Positions 7,400 through 16,175 are shown, counted from the stretch's first letter. The stretch: DNA of 64,000 nucleotides from JALHUB01 sp963719465 (GCA_963719465.1 OY970386.1:62001-126000), one strand, 5' to 3'. The notes: generated from the letters alone by a model not told the origin. Made by a program: numbers and translations.

Positions 7400-9304
7400 T
7401 CAACCAGCTGGCGGCGTCGCCTTCGCGGCCGCCAGGATCTGCGGCATAAGCCAGCGCGCAACGATGTACGACGCCTGCGTGGTGAAGTGAATCCCGTCCT
7501 GCCGCATCTGTACGCCATCGATGTAGAGGTCCGTGAATTTGCCCTCCGGGTCGGCGAACGCGTTCAGGTCGACGAGGAAGACCTGGCCCGGGTGCTCGGC
7601 GGCAAACTGGCGGTAGATCGCGTTCAGGTCGTCCATGTGATGGGCGCTGTCTTCGATGACCTGCTGCGAGTTGGAAATAAGGTCCCACAGTCCGGGCCGC
7701 ACATAGGGGAACGTGGCCAGGACGATCTTCGCGCCGCCGGCGGTCAGAGTGGCGAACCGCATCTCCAGCCCGTCGCGGACGTATTCGTTCCATTCCGGCG
7801 TGCCGGCTACCAGCTTGCCGTTGGAAGTCTGGATATCCATGCTGTCCCAGGCCCCGAACACGAAGAGGACGACATCCGGCTTGAAGTCGGCCACGTCCTG
7901 CGCCCACGACCGGTGCCAGTCCTTGCACTCGTCCGCCGCCTCTTTCGACGGGTTCCCCAGGCCGTCATGCCAGATGTCGAGATCGAGGAAGCCGCAGCCG
8001 ACGGCCGCACGGTTCCAGACGACGGCGTTCGACTGTTCGGCGACATCGCTAAGCCCCGGGTCGAGGAGCTGGGCGACGGACTCGCCGAGCACCAGTATCC
8101 GCAGCGGCTGGCTGCCGGCTGTGTCGACAACGGTCGGCATGGGCGCGTCGTTGGTCTGCCCCGTTTGTAGGGCAGCCTGCGTAACGCCCCCCCGTGTCAC
8201 TATGACCAGCGCCACAGCCAGACAGGCAGCCCCAGCCGGCGCAAAGCTCCACGTGATCTTCCGCCCGCGAAAGGCTCCCCGCCTTATCGGCATCTCCAGC
8301 AGGTGATAGGACACGGTCGCCACGGCAAACGTCACTACCGCCCTCAAGGCAAATAGCTCGTACATCCCCAGGCGCGGAAGCCGTCCCGGCGTCAGCATCA
8401 GGAAGATCGGCCAGTGCCACAGGTAGACGCCGTAGGATATGAGCCCCAGCCACCTCAAGGGCGGCAGGGAGAGTACTCTCCCTAACGGCCCCACCTTCGG
8501 CTGCACGGAGGCCGCTACGACGACAGCGACTGATAACGCCAGGAAGAAGAAGCCGCCTCGATAGAGCAGGTCGCTGTTCTCCCTCGCCACGAGCCAGATG
8601 ACCGCCACTATCCCCGCAAAGGCCAGACCTACCGTCTGTAGTGAGGTCGCGGCCAGCCTGTTCTCTATAGGACCCAGCTTCAGCAGAAGGACCGCCAGCG
8701 TGGCGCCTATCAGCAGCGACTGCGCTCGCGTGTCCGTGCCGTAGTACACCCGCGAGGGGTCCTTCCCCGGATGGTAGAGAAGCGCCATGAGGAGGGCTGA
8801 ACAGCAGGCCGCGGTCAGCGTCCCCAGCATCAGCTTGTTCAGGGTGATTCTCTTGATCTTGAAGACGAGCAGCAGCAAGAGCGGCCACACGACGTAGTAC
8901 TGCTCCTCTATCCCCAGCGACCAGGTGTGCAGCAGCGGCGACGGCAGGTTGAACTGGTCAAAGTACGATGTCCCCGCAAACACCGGCCGCCAGTTGGCGA
9001 CGTAGCAGATCGTCGCTAAGGCGTCCCCCCGTATCTTCGCCAGCTCCTGCGGCTGAGCAAACTTCACCGCGTAGAACGCCACCCCCACCAGCATCAAGAA
9101 CAGCGCCGGCAAGAGCCGCCTCGCCCGCCTCGACCAGAAGGCTACCGGCGATATCTTCCCCTCCGACCGCCACTCGAGAAGCAGGAGACTGGTGATGAGG
9201 TAGCCGCTTAATACGAAGAAGGCGTCAACGCCCAGGAATCCGCCTTTCGCCCAGGGAAGGTCGCCGTGGTAGCACATGACGGCCAGTACCGCCAGCGCTC
9301 GCAT
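7400..9304 (-). CDS. Acyltransferase-3 family membrane protein with SGNH domain (copy A)
   Basis: This 634-residue protein has the OafA/acyltransferase-3 layout. About ten membrane segments fill residues 1-370, with the catalytic-region His in VMCYHGD and the GIEEQYYVVWPLLLLL motif. An extracytoplasmic SGNH-like hydrolase domain follows, with LVLGESVAQ as block I and DGIHFT as the C-terminal Asp-x-x-His. Such proteins move acyl groups across the membrane onto surface glycans. The codons just before ATG 9304 encode YRPALDG, the family's usual N-terminal motif, but no standard start is available there, so the true start is uncertain (possibly CTG). It is nearly identical to copy B over the membrane half and diverges in the SGNH half. 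Confidence 0.88.
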   Translation of the reverse strand: MRALAVLAVMCYHGDLPWAKGGFLGVDAFFVLSGYLITSLLLLEWRSEGKISPVAFWSRRARRLLPALFLMLVGVAFYAVKFAQPQELAKIRGDALATICYVANWRPVFAGTSYFDQFNLPSPLLHTWSLGIEEQYYVVWPLLLLLVFKIKRITLNKLMLGTLTAACCSALLMALLYHPGKDPSRVYYGTDTRAQSLLIGATLAVLLLKLGPIENRLAATSLQTVGLAFAGIVAVIWLVARENSDLLYRGGFFFLALSVAVVVAASVQPKVGPLGRVLSLPPLRWLGLISYGVYLWHWPIFLMLTPGRLPRLGMYELFALRAVVTFAVATVSYHLLEMPIRRGAFRGRKITWSFAPAGAACLAVALVIVTRGGVTQAALQTGQTNDAPMPTVVDTAGSQPLRILVLGESVAQLLDPGLSDVAEQSNAVVWNRAAVGCGFLDLDIWHDGLGNPSKEAADECKDWHRSWAQDVADFKPDVVLFVFGAWDSMDIQTSNGKLVAGTPEWNEYVRDGLEMRFATLTAGGAKIVLATFPYVRPGLWDLISNSQQVIEDSAHHMDDLNAIYRQFAAEHPGQVFLVDLNAFADPEGKFTDLYIDGVQMRQDGIHFTTQASYIVARWLMPQILAAAKATPPAG

Positions 9305-9367
9305 GCCATCCAGGGCCGGCCGATAGGAGAAGCGATGTCTAGCCGCGTCCGACGTTTCGCCACCTCA
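8207..9367. repeat. 1161-bp direct repeat, copy A
   Basis: This segment is almost identical to 10242-11402 with a constant offset of 2035 bp and no indels noticed. It covers the membrane half of the acyltransferase gene and about 60 bp of upstream DNA. Identity stops abruptly near the membrane/SGNH linker. Confidence 0.85.
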
Positions 9368-9428
9368 CCGCGTGAATGAACCGGAGGACGTGCTGATGAT
9401 ACCGCCTCTACGGAGTCTGCGGGAAGCG

Positions 9429-11339
9429 CTAGGGGGCGCTCCTCCCCGCGGCCGTCACAATCTGCGGCGCCAGCCACTGCGCGACGATCTTCGACCCGCC
9501 CGCCGTGAAGTGCACGCCATCCTCACGCATCCTCACGCCGTCGATATACAGGTCGCTGTACTTGCCGCCGGGCGAGGCGAAGGCGTTCAGATCGACCAGG
9601 ACCACCTTGTCCGGATGCTGCGCCGCAAACTGGCGGTAGATGTCGTTCAGCTCCCCTTCGCGCGTCCGCGTGCTCGCCTCCAGCTCGGCGCCGTTCGACA
9701 TCGTCGTCCACGCCGATGGCCGCGTGTAGGGGAAGGTGGCCAGCATCAGCTTCGCGCCGCGGGCCGTCAGCATCTCGAACTTCTGCTCCAGCGCATTCGA
9801 CAAGAAGTCCGCCCATTCCGGGCTGCCCGCTTTCACCGTCTTCCCGCCCACGACGCGGTCCTCGCTGTCCCAGGCGCCGAAGACGAGCAGGACGATGTCT
9901 GGACTGAACTCGTCCACGTCCTGCTGCCACGTCTGACGCCACTCCTTGCAGCGCTCCGCCACCTGCTCCGGCGTCTCGCTCGTCAGGCTCGACTCCGAGT
10001 CGACGTCCGAGAAGCCGCAGCCCAGCGTCGCGATCGTCCAGACGGAGAGGTTGTTGTCGGGCGCCACCGCCTGCAGTCCGGAGTCCATCGAAAACGCCAC
10101 CGATTCGCCGATTAGCAGGACGCGAACAGGCGGCGGCATCCCGGGGGCGGCTGCTGCCACGGTCGGCGGTATCGCTGACGCCGGCGACGCCACTTCGGGT
10201 GATGCGGCCGCGGGCGATGCGGACCCGCGTGTGACGACGATCAGCGCCACAGCCAGACAGGCAGCCCCAGCCGGCGCAAAGCTCCACGTGATCTTCCGCC
10301 CGCGAAACGCGCCTCGACGTATCGGCATCTCCAACAGATGGTAGGATACGGTCGATACCGCAAGCGTCACCGCTACTCTCAAGGCAAATAGCTCGTACAT
10401 CCCCAGGCGCGGAAGCCGTCCCGGCGTCAGCATCAGGAAGATCGGCCAGTGCCACAGGTACACTCCGTAGGAGATGAGCCCCAGCCACCTCAAGGGCGGC
10501 AGGGAGAGTACTCTCCCTAACGGCCCCACCTTCGGCTGCACGGACGCCGCTACGACGACAGCAACTGATAACGCCAGGAAGAAGAAGCCGCCTCGATAGA
10601 GCAGGTCGCTGTTCTCCCTCGCCACGAGCCAGATGACCGCCACTATCCCGGCAAAGGCCAGCCCTACCGTCTGTAGTGAGGTCGCGGCCAGCCTGTTCTC
10701 TATAGGACCCAGCTTCAGCAGAAGGACCGCCAGCGTGGCGCCTATCAGCAGCGACTGCGCTCGCGTGTCCGTGCCGTAGTACACCCGCGAGGGGTCCTTC
10801 CCCGGATGGTAGAGAAGCGCCATGAGGAGGGCTGAACAGCAGGCCGCGGTCAGCGTCCCCAGCATCAGCTTGTTCAGGGTGATTCTCTTGATCTTGAAGA
10901 CGAGCAGCAGCAAGAGCGGCCACACGACGTAGTACTGCTCCTCTATCCCCAGCGACCAGGTGTGCAGCAGCGGCGACGGCAGGTTGAACTGGTCAAAGTA
11001 CGATGTCCCCGCAAACACCGGCCGCCAGTTGGCGACGTAGCAGATCGTCGCTAGGGCGTCCCCCCGTATCTTCGCCAGCTCCTGCGGCTGAGCAAACTTC
11101 ACCGCGTAGAACGCCACCCCCACCAGCATCAAGAACAGCGCCGGCAAGAGCCGCCTCGCCCGCCTCGACCAGAAGGCTACCGGCGATATCTTCCCCTCCG
11201 ACCGCCACTCGAGAAGCAGGAGACTGGTGATGAGGTAGCCGCTTAATACGAAGAAGGCGTCAACGCCCAGGAATCCGCCTTTCGCCCAGGGAAGGTCGCC
11301 GTGATAGCACATGACGGCCAGTACTGCCAGCGCTCGCAT
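9429..11339 (-). CDS. Acyltransferase-3 family membrane protein with SGNH domain (copy B)
   Basis: This 636-residue paralogue of the protein at 7400-9304 has the same about ten-helix acyltransferase-3 domain, identical over roughly the first 345 residues (VMCYHGD, GIEEQYYVVW). Its linker is Ala/Ser/Pro-rich and different, and its SGNH-like domain has block I LIGESVAFS and C-terminal EDGVHFT. The shared YRPALDG motif is again encoded just upstream of ATG 11339 without a standard start codon. Keeping one membrane module while diverging in the periplasmic module suggests the two copies modify different acceptors, or differ in the chemistry of the final step. That is inference. Confidence 0.88.
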   Translation of the reverse strand: MRALAVLAVMCYHGDLPWAKGGFLGVDAFFVLSGYLITSLLLLEWRSEGKISPVAFWSRRARRLLPALFLMLVGVAFYAVKFAQPQELAKIRGDALATICYVANWRPVFAGTSYFDQFNLPSPLLHTWSLGIEEQYYVVWPLLLLLVFKIKRITLNKLMLGTLTAACCSALLMALLYHPGKDPSRVYYGTDTRAQSLLIGATLAVLLLKLGPIENRLAATSLQTVGLAFAGIVAVIWLVARENSDLLYRGGFFFLALSVAVVVAASVQPKVGPLGRVLSLPPLRWLGLISYGVYLWHWPIFLMLTPGRLPRLGMYELFALRVAVTLAVSTVSYHLLEMPIRRGAFRGRKITWSFAPAGAACLAVALIVVTRGSASPAAASPEVASPASAIPPTVAAAAPGMPPPVRVLLIGESVAFSMDSGLQAVAPDNNLSVWTIATLGCGFSDVDSESSLTSETPEQVAERCKEWRQTWQQDVDEFSPDIVLLVFGAWDSEDRVVGGKTVKAGSPEWADFLSNALEQKFEMLTARGAKLMLATFPYTRPSAWTTMSNGAELEASTRTREGELNDIYRQFAAQHPDKVVLVDLNAFASPGGKYSDLYIDGVRMREDGVHFTAGGSKIVAQWLAPQIVTAAGRSAP

Positions 11340-11402
11340 TCCATCCAGGGCCGGCCGATAGGAGAAACGATGTCTAGCCGCGTCCGACGTTTCGCCACCT
11401 CA
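10242..11402. repeat. 1161-bp direct repeat, copy B
   Basis: This is the second copy of the repeat at 8207-9367. The small differences seen are mostly silent third-position changes, with clustered differences near its left end. The following 11403-11602 stretch shows no gene. Confidence 0.85.
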
Positions 11403-11602
11403 TCGCGTAGTTCCCGCGCGTTCGACGCTCTCGTCGCAGGGGCGCTCCCGCGCCTCGGCAATCGTATCAAATCGATGTGCTTGCTCCAACCGCTCTCGCC
11501 TTCACCCATCCTTCACGTTAGTACCGCAAAACTCACGCGACCTGCATGCGCGACGCCTACACTGAAAAGCTGACGGACGAACCCGATCAGAAGGAGGACA
11601 TT

Positions 11603-11977
11603 ATGCACGGAAGCCAGGGCGAATGGGGAGGGGGCTACGGCGGCGGCCATCACGGCCACCACGGTGGACACGGACATCACGGCGGCGGCGGCTGCGGCTG
11701 TGGCTGTAGCTGCCATCAGGGCGGCGGCTGTGGCTGTAGCTGCCATCAGGGCGGCGGCTGCAGTTGTAGCTGCCATCAGGCCGGCGGACATCACGGCGGC
11801 GGTTGCACATGCGGACAGCATGGCTGCTCGTGTGGCGGCGGCGACGCTCCCAGACTCCAGCGCCGTTTCTTCAGCAAACAGGAACGCAGCGGCGAGCTCG
11901 AAGCTTACCTGAGGGACCTGGAAGCGGAGGCGCAGGCCGTCCGCGAGGCGCTGGCGGCGGCCGGCGGTCAGCAGTAA
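11603..11977 (+). CDS. Gly/His/Cys-rich metal-binding-like protein
   Basis: The 124-residue product starts at ATG 11603, with AGGAGGACATT directly upstream. Residues about 10-35 are Gly/His-rich (HHGHHGGHGHHGGGG). Residues about 35-80 are tandem Cys/His units of the type CSCHQGGGCG, repeated three times, then a CTCGQHGCSCGGG segment. The C-terminal 40 residues (RRFFSKQERSGELEAYLRDLEAEAQAV) form an acidic coiled-coil helix like the tail of DUF5320-type small proteins. There is no signal peptide. Dense His and Cys suggest binding of Zn, Ni, Cu or Co, as storage, buffer or chaperone. The metal and partner are unknown. The repeat at DNA level is about 29-30 bp. Confidence 0.78.
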   Translation: MHGSQGEWGGGYGGGHHGHHGGHGHHGGGGCGCGCSCHQGGGCGCSCHQGGGCSCSCHQAGGHHGGGCTCGQHGCSCGGGDAPRLQRRFFSKQERSGELEAYLRDLEAEAQAVREALAAAGGQQ

Positions 11978-12048
11978 AAGAGCGCAGGCGCTCGTTGATC
12001 CGCGACGAGCAGCCGCGCCGAGGCCGAGGCAACGCAAAGGGCCCGCGA

Positions 12049-12267
12049 TTGAAGATTAAAGCGCCATATTTGACGAATGCGCTCCTGGCTATTATCGCAC
12101 TGGAACTTGCGTTGATGTCGGTTCTTGCCTTCACCAGGGTCCTCTCTCGGATGTCTCTGGGGAAGCTCGCGCCGAGGCGGCGGGCGAGCGTCGTTAGCCG
12201 TAGATCGGCAGCGCGAATGGCGAAGCATCGAAATCGACAGCCGGCCCGGGAAAGGAGAATATCGTGA
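12049..12267 (+). CDS. Small single-pass membrane protein (candidate)
   Basis: A TTG-started frame of 72 residues encodes a hydrophobic helix (NALLAIIALELALMSVLAF) followed by a strongly basic tail rich in Arg and Ser. AAAGGG lies about 7 bp upstream. Its stop overlaps the start of the next gene as GTGA (12264-12267), which argues for translational coupling and hence for a real gene. No family is recognised. The weak start codon and biased tail keep confidence modest. Confidence 0.42.
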   Translation: MKIKAPYLTNALLAIIALELALMSVLAFTRVLSRMSLGKLAPRRRASVVSRRSAARMAKHRNRQPARERRIS

Positions 12268-12671
12268 TCGGAGAGTCGCTAAAGCACTACGAGGGCAAGA
12301 ACGTTGACCTTGAGGCCTTGAAGAACAAAATCGTTGAGTACCTGCAGCAGGACGGATTCGAGGTGCAATCGTCGCCGGCGAGCCCGCACGGGACGGTCGT
12401 CCAGGCGAAGAAAGGCAACTGGCTGACCGCCATTATCGCAGCCGACCGCGCCCTTACCATCCTGATCGACGGCGAGCCCAACAACTTCCTCGTCAGGATA
12501 GGCATCGGCAAGTGGCTGGAGCACCTGGGCGTGACCGCAATCGAAAGCCTGCTGATTACGCCGCTTTTCATCATCGTCGACGTTCCGGAGACGCTCTGGA
12601 ACTTCGAGATCGAGGGCAAGATTTCGAAGCAGATCGACACCTTGGTCGACCAGGTGCCGATAGCAGCCTAG
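12264..12671 (+). CDS. Conserved-looking hypothetical protein, 135 residues
   Basis: The gene starts at GTG 12264 behind AAAGGAG. The N-terminal half (LEALKNKIVEYLQQDGFEVQSS to GTVVQAKKGNWLT) reads as an alpha/beta domain. The central part (ALTILIDGEPNNFLVRIGIG) is a beta hairpin, and a hydrophobic stretch follows (AIESLLITPLFIIVDVPETLW) before a short helical end. The layout resembles small bacterial and archaeal proteins in which a DNA- or lipid-facing alpha/beta fold precedes a membrane-associated segment, but I do not recognise a named family. It may be coupled to the small membrane protein before it. Confidence 0.65.
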   Translation: MIGESLKHYEGKNVDLEALKNKIVEYLQQDGFEVQSSPASPHGTVVQAKKGNWLTAIIAADRALTILIDGEPNNFLVRIGIGKWLEHLGVTAIESLLITPLFIIVDVPETLWNFEIEGKISKQIDTLVDQVPIAA

Positions 12672-12691
12672 GCGACGGCGCGCACCGGACG

Positions 12692-13963
12692 CTAGCCCGG
12701 CGGGCCGGCCCAGTAATCGTATATCGCGTCCCAGCTAACGATTCCGTGGTTGTCGGGTACTTCGCCTTGCCCGGTAATCAAGTCGACGAGGTGCAGTGGC
12801 GCACCGCCTGCGGAATCGACCAGCCATAGCGACGCGTGCAGCGACGCATCCACACGCGCGAACAGGATCCGCGACCCGTCCGTCGACCAGAGCGGCCGTT
12901 CGTCGCGATAGGTTGTGTCCGTTGTCAACTGGCTCTGATTGCTGCCATCTGCCCCCATCGTCCAGATCCGCCGGTCGGCCGCCAGCGTGGCTTCGGCCCC
13001 GGTCGTCTGCCCCTTGTCCGGCTCCGAGACGAACGCGATCTGCCCGTTGTCCCGCGACCATGCCGGGTCGATGGAGGCCATGGTGGCCGGCGTAAGGTCC
13101 GTGAGCTTGCCGGTCGCCACGTCGACGACGGCGATGCGCTTGTTCGTCCACGTTTCCCGGCCGGCCCCATCCGTTATCGCTACCTCGCCATCGCTGCTCG
13201 CAAACGCCGTCAGACCCGGATAGGTAAGAGTCGTAGCCAGGTCCGGCGTGACGGCGCCCGCCGTCGTTGAGGCTTCCAGGGGCAGCCCGTCGGCAGCGAG
13301 AGACGCCGAGAACTGTGGGTCAGTCCAGAACAGCACATCTTTCGAGTCGGCAGCCCAACCGGCGAGGAAAATACCGTAGCTCGTGCTGCCAACTAGCTGG
13401 ACGTTGGCGCCGCTGCCATCCGTGGGCAGCAGCCACAGATTGGCGTACAGGTTGGGAGGCGCGCCCTCCTCGACGAAGGCTATCCACGAGCCGTCGGGGC
13501 TCCAGGCGAGGCTCATGGGCGTGCCACCGGGCGCGGGAAGCGCAATCTGGCCAGACCCGTCCGCGTTTTCGACGAAGACGGTGTTCGGGTTAGCCGGCCC
13601 GCCCGTGTACGCGATCCGGTCGTCGCGGGCCGCCCACGCGGCGTATCCTTCCGCCAGCGCGCGGGCGTCCGTCCCGTCGGCGCGCATGACCCAGTTGCTG
13701 TGCAGGCGGGTGAAGATTATCCACTGGCCCGAAGGCGACCACTTCGGCGACGCATCGGTGCCATCCGTCGTCAACTGCACGGGCGACCCCGACGGCAGGT
13801 CGATGGTGAAGACATTGCCTTCGAATATGTAGACGACCTTGCCGAGCGCCGAGACCGGCGACGGCGTCTGCGTCGGAGTTCTCCCCGAACCGCAGGAGCT
13901 CAGGCCGGCGGCAACGACAATAGCAAGACCAACAAGTGCCAGGCGGCTCATCAGCGCGCCCAT
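12692..13963 (-). CDS. TolB/WD40-like beta-propeller lipoprotein
   Basis: The 423-residue product begins at ATG 13963 (GGGGTGAGG upstream). A signal peptide ends at the lipobox-like LSSC near residue 23, and a Thr/Pro linker follows. The body is a series of propeller blades with the TolB-like pattern: DGTDASPKWSPSGQWIIFT, LAWSPDGSWIAFVEEG, IDPAWSRDNGQIAFVSEPD and ERPLWSTDGSRILFAR. It is an exported lipid-anchored propeller, probably a binding or sensor protein. There is no catalytic motif. It converges with the upstream hypothetical gene, ending 20 bp from it. Confidence 0.82.
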   Translation of the reverse strand: MGALMSRLALVGLAIVVAAGLSSCGSGRTPTQTPSPVSALGKVVYIFEGNVFTIDLPSGSPVQLTTDGTDASPKWSPSGQWIIFTRLHSNWVMRADGTDARALAEGYAAWAARDDRIAYTGGPANPNTVFVENADGSGQIALPAPGGTPMSLAWSPDGSWIAFVEEGAPPNLYANLWLLPTDGSGANVQLVGSTSYGIFLAGWAADSKDVLFWTDPQFSASLAADGLPLEASTTAGAVTPDLATTLTYPGLTAFASSDGEVAITDGAGRETWTNKRIAVVDVATGKLTDLTPATMASIDPAWSRDNGQIAFVSEPDKGQTTGAEATLAADRRIWTMGADGSNQSQLTTDTTYRDERPLWSTDGSRILFARVDASLHASLWLVDSAGGAPLHLVDLITGQGEVPDNHGIVSWDAIYDYWAGPPG

Positions 13964-14053
13964 GGCCTCACCCCTCACGCCCATCCTACGGGGTCGCCCG
14001 CGTCCGCGCCTGACGTTTTGCCATCGCGAGCCGTATGAATGCCCGACGATTCG

Positions 14054-15589
14054 CTAGAACACGTCCTCCGGTAGCACCCACGACGGAATATGCCGGTAGT
14101 ACTCCGGCGGAAACGCTTCCCTGATGCCCCGCAGGGTCGGCTTGGCCATCTCCACCTGTCCGCGCCGGTCCTTGAACTGCGACGCCAGCCCCTTCTCCTC
14201 CAGCGACGCCAGGTGCTGCAGGAGGATGTCGTCAGGCACGTCGAGGAGCTGTTTCATGTCGCTTATCTTCATGTGCAGCCCCGGGTTGACGCGGTAGTTC
14301 TCGGCCAGAGCCTTCAGGACGTCCGCCTCGCTCTCCACGCGCTTCGGCGCCGGCGGCTTGCCCAGCGGCAGCGGCGCGTCCAGCTCTTCGTCAATGACGC
14401 GCACCGGCGGCTGCAGGTCCGCCTCGAACTCGCGGTTGCCCATCCGGTAGATGAGCAGGCGCAGGATCTCGTTCGTGCCGGCGGCGATCTGGTTGAGCTT
14501 GGCATCGCGCAGGTAGCGCTCGGCCGGATAGATCTGCATCACGCCGTTGCCGCCCATGCACTGGATGGCCTCGATGGCGATCTCCAGTTGTGAATCGGAA
14601 GCGAAGAGTTTGCAGAGCCCCGCTTCCATCGGGACGTCCTTGCCCTGGTCGGCAGCATAGGCAGCGTAGTAGACGATGAGGCGCGACATGATGTACTTCG
14701 AGTACATGTCCGACAGCTTGAATTGATTGACCGAGATCGCGCCCGTTGTCTGGTGGAACTGGACGCGCCGCTCCAGGTGCTGGCGCGCGTAGCGGATCGC
14801 CTCGCGAATCTCGCCCAGGTACGTCGCGCCGTTGACGACGCGCTCGATGTTCAGGCCGTCCATCATCACCCGCCAGCCTTCGCCTTCGCCGCCGATAACG
14901 TTCTGCATCGGCACGCGCACGTCGTCGAAGCGCAGGTAGCAGTTGTACATGCCCGCGGAGCCCGCCCAATCGTTCACCCGTTCGACGTGGAAGCCGGGCA
15001 TCCCTTTCTCGATGATCATGCCCGTCAGGTGGCCGTACTTCGCGCGTACCGCCGGGTCTTCGCTCGTCTTGACGTAAGCCATATACAGGTCGGCGGCGGC
15101 GGCGTTCGTTTGAAAACGCTTGATCCCGTTTACGACGATATGGTCGCCGTCCCGCACGCCCGTGGTCTCCATCTCGGCGATGTCCGACCCCGCGTACGGC
15201 TCCGTCATAGTGATGCAGCCCAGCAGGTCGCCCTTAGCCAGGCCGGGCAGCCAGCGCTGCTTCTGCTCCTCGTTGCCGTTGTGAACGAGCTGCGCCGTCG
15301 CGCCGATGAGGCAGGTCGTGTAGGCTGCGCCGAGCACGCCCGCCCGGCTCACCTCCTCCGTCAAGATGCAGGCGCCCGTTACGCCCCATTCCTCCATGTG
15401 GCCGCCGTACTTCTCGGGTGTCGTCGCACCGAACCAGCCCTTCTTGGCGATTTCGCGCACCGCCTCCCACGGATACTCCTTCTTGGCGACCGCGCGCTCC
15501 GCCAGCGGCGTCAGCACCTCGGTGGTGAAGTCGCGGGCTTCCCGCATCAGCCGTCTCTGAGAATCGTTCCACCAAGGGTAATCCTGCAT
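14054..15589 (-). CDS. Acyl-CoA dehydrogenase, isovaleryl type, with C-terminal extension
   Basis: This 511-residue FAD enzyme oxidises acyl-CoA to enoyl-CoA. Visible blocks are ITMTEPYAGSDIAEMET (flavin/substrate loop), CMGGNGVMQIYPAERYLRDA and QIAAGTNEILR. The usual Glu before GT is absent, but GLNIER places a Glu at residue 249. That matches the alternative catalytic base of isovaleryl- and long-chain acyl-CoA dehydrogenases. The family is normally about 380-400 residues. The extra 110 C-terminal residues resemble a winged-helix module (MKQLLDVPDDILLQHLASLEEKG). It lies downstream of biotin carboxylase and carrier genes, which fits branched-chain acyl-CoA breakdown. A good GGGAGG site precedes the ATG. 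Confidence 0.88.
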   Translation of the reverse strand: MQDYPWWNDSQRRLMREARDFTTEVLTPLAERAVAKKEYPWEAVREIAKKGWFGATTPEKYGGHMEEWGVTGACILTEEVSRAGVLGAAYTTCLIGATAQLVHNGNEEQKQRWLPGLAKGDLLGCITMTEPYAGSDIAEMETTGVRDGDHIVVNGIKRFQTNAAAADLYMAYVKTSEDPAVRAKYGHLTGMIIEKGMPGFHVERVNDWAGSAGMYNCYLRFDDVRVPMQNVIGGEGEGWRVMMDGLNIERVVNGATYLGEIREAIRYARQHLERRVQFHQTTGAISVNQFKLSDMYSKYIMSRLIVYYAAYAADQGKDVPMEAGLCKLFASDSQLEIAIEAIQCMGGNGVMQIYPAERYLRDAKLNQIAAGTNEILRLLIYRMGNREFEADLQPPVRVIDEELDAPLPLGKPPAPKRVESEADVLKALAENYRVNPGLHMKISDMKQLLDVPDDILLQHLASLEEKGLASQFKDRRGQVEMAKPTLRGIREAFPPEYYRHIPSWVLPEDVF

Positions 15590-15662
15590 TGGATATGCCT
15601 CCCTGCTGAGAGTCGCAGGCGCCTGCCCGCTCTAGCGAGAAAGTTCTACTGCCTGCTTGATC

Positions 15663-16175
15663 TCAGAGTAGCACAATCAGGGGGGTGCCGGGCTCGACCT
15701 GCTGCCCGACGGTAACGTAGACGGCCTTCACCTGGCCGCTTCGGTAGGCGTGCAGCTCATTCTGCATCTTCATCGCCTCGATCACCAGCAGCGGGTCGCC
15801 CGCTTCGACGCGGTCGTCCGGCGCGACGAGCACTTTCTGCACCACGCCGGCCATGGGGGAAATCTGCAGCCATTCCTCTTCGCCATAGACCGGCTGCGCC
15901 TCGCCGCGGGCGGCCTCCGGACGGGCGAAGCGGGAGGTCACGACGGAGTAGGCGCGGCCCTTGACCATTATCTCGAAGCCTTGCCCCGACTCCTCGGCGA
16001 AGAGCTGGTGCGGCCGCCCGTCGACGGTCAGGCAGTACTCAGCCGACTCGCCGATGCGCTCCAGCCGCACCTCGTACCGCACGCCGTCGAGCGTCACGGC
16101 CAGCGCCTGCGCGCTCTCCTCGACCTCAACGTCCTCGGTTTCGTCGCCCAGCTTCAGTCGGTGCTTCGTCGCCAT
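15663..16175 (-). CDS. Biotin carboxyl carrier protein of an acyl-CoA carboxylase
   Basis: The 170-residue protein ends in a biotinyl domain with the biotin attachment motif EAMKM (in LLVIEAMKMQNELHAY). A second half-motif (GQVKAVYVTVGQQVEPGTPLIVLL) follows. The N-terminal 100 residues match the connecting segment of propionyl/methylcrotonyl-type alpha subunits rather than AccB of fatty acid synthesis. Its start overlaps the end of the biotin carboxylase gene by 22 bp, so the two halves of a usual alpha subunit are encoded as separate coupled genes. No carboxyltransferase gene is present in the window. Confidence 0.88.
   Translation of the reverse strand: MATKHRLKLGDETEDVEVEESAQALAVTLDGVRYEVRLERIGESAEYCLTVDGRPHQLFAEESGQGFEIMVKGRAYSVVTSRFARPEAARGEAQPVYGEEEWLQISPMAGVVQKVLVAPDDRVEAGDPLLVIEAMKMQNELHAYRSGQVKAVYVTVGQQVEPGTPLIVLL

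Noticed and set aside
9523..10923. Long minus-strand frame of 466 codons over acyltransferase copy B
   Set aside because: It lies in another frame of the same strand, is rich in Arg/Gly/Ala/Asp as expected of a shadow in GC-rich DNA, and the true frame has clear family motifs.
11690..11780. Possible CRISPR-like repeat in the Cys/His gene
   Set aside because: The repeats are directly adjacent coding units without spacers.
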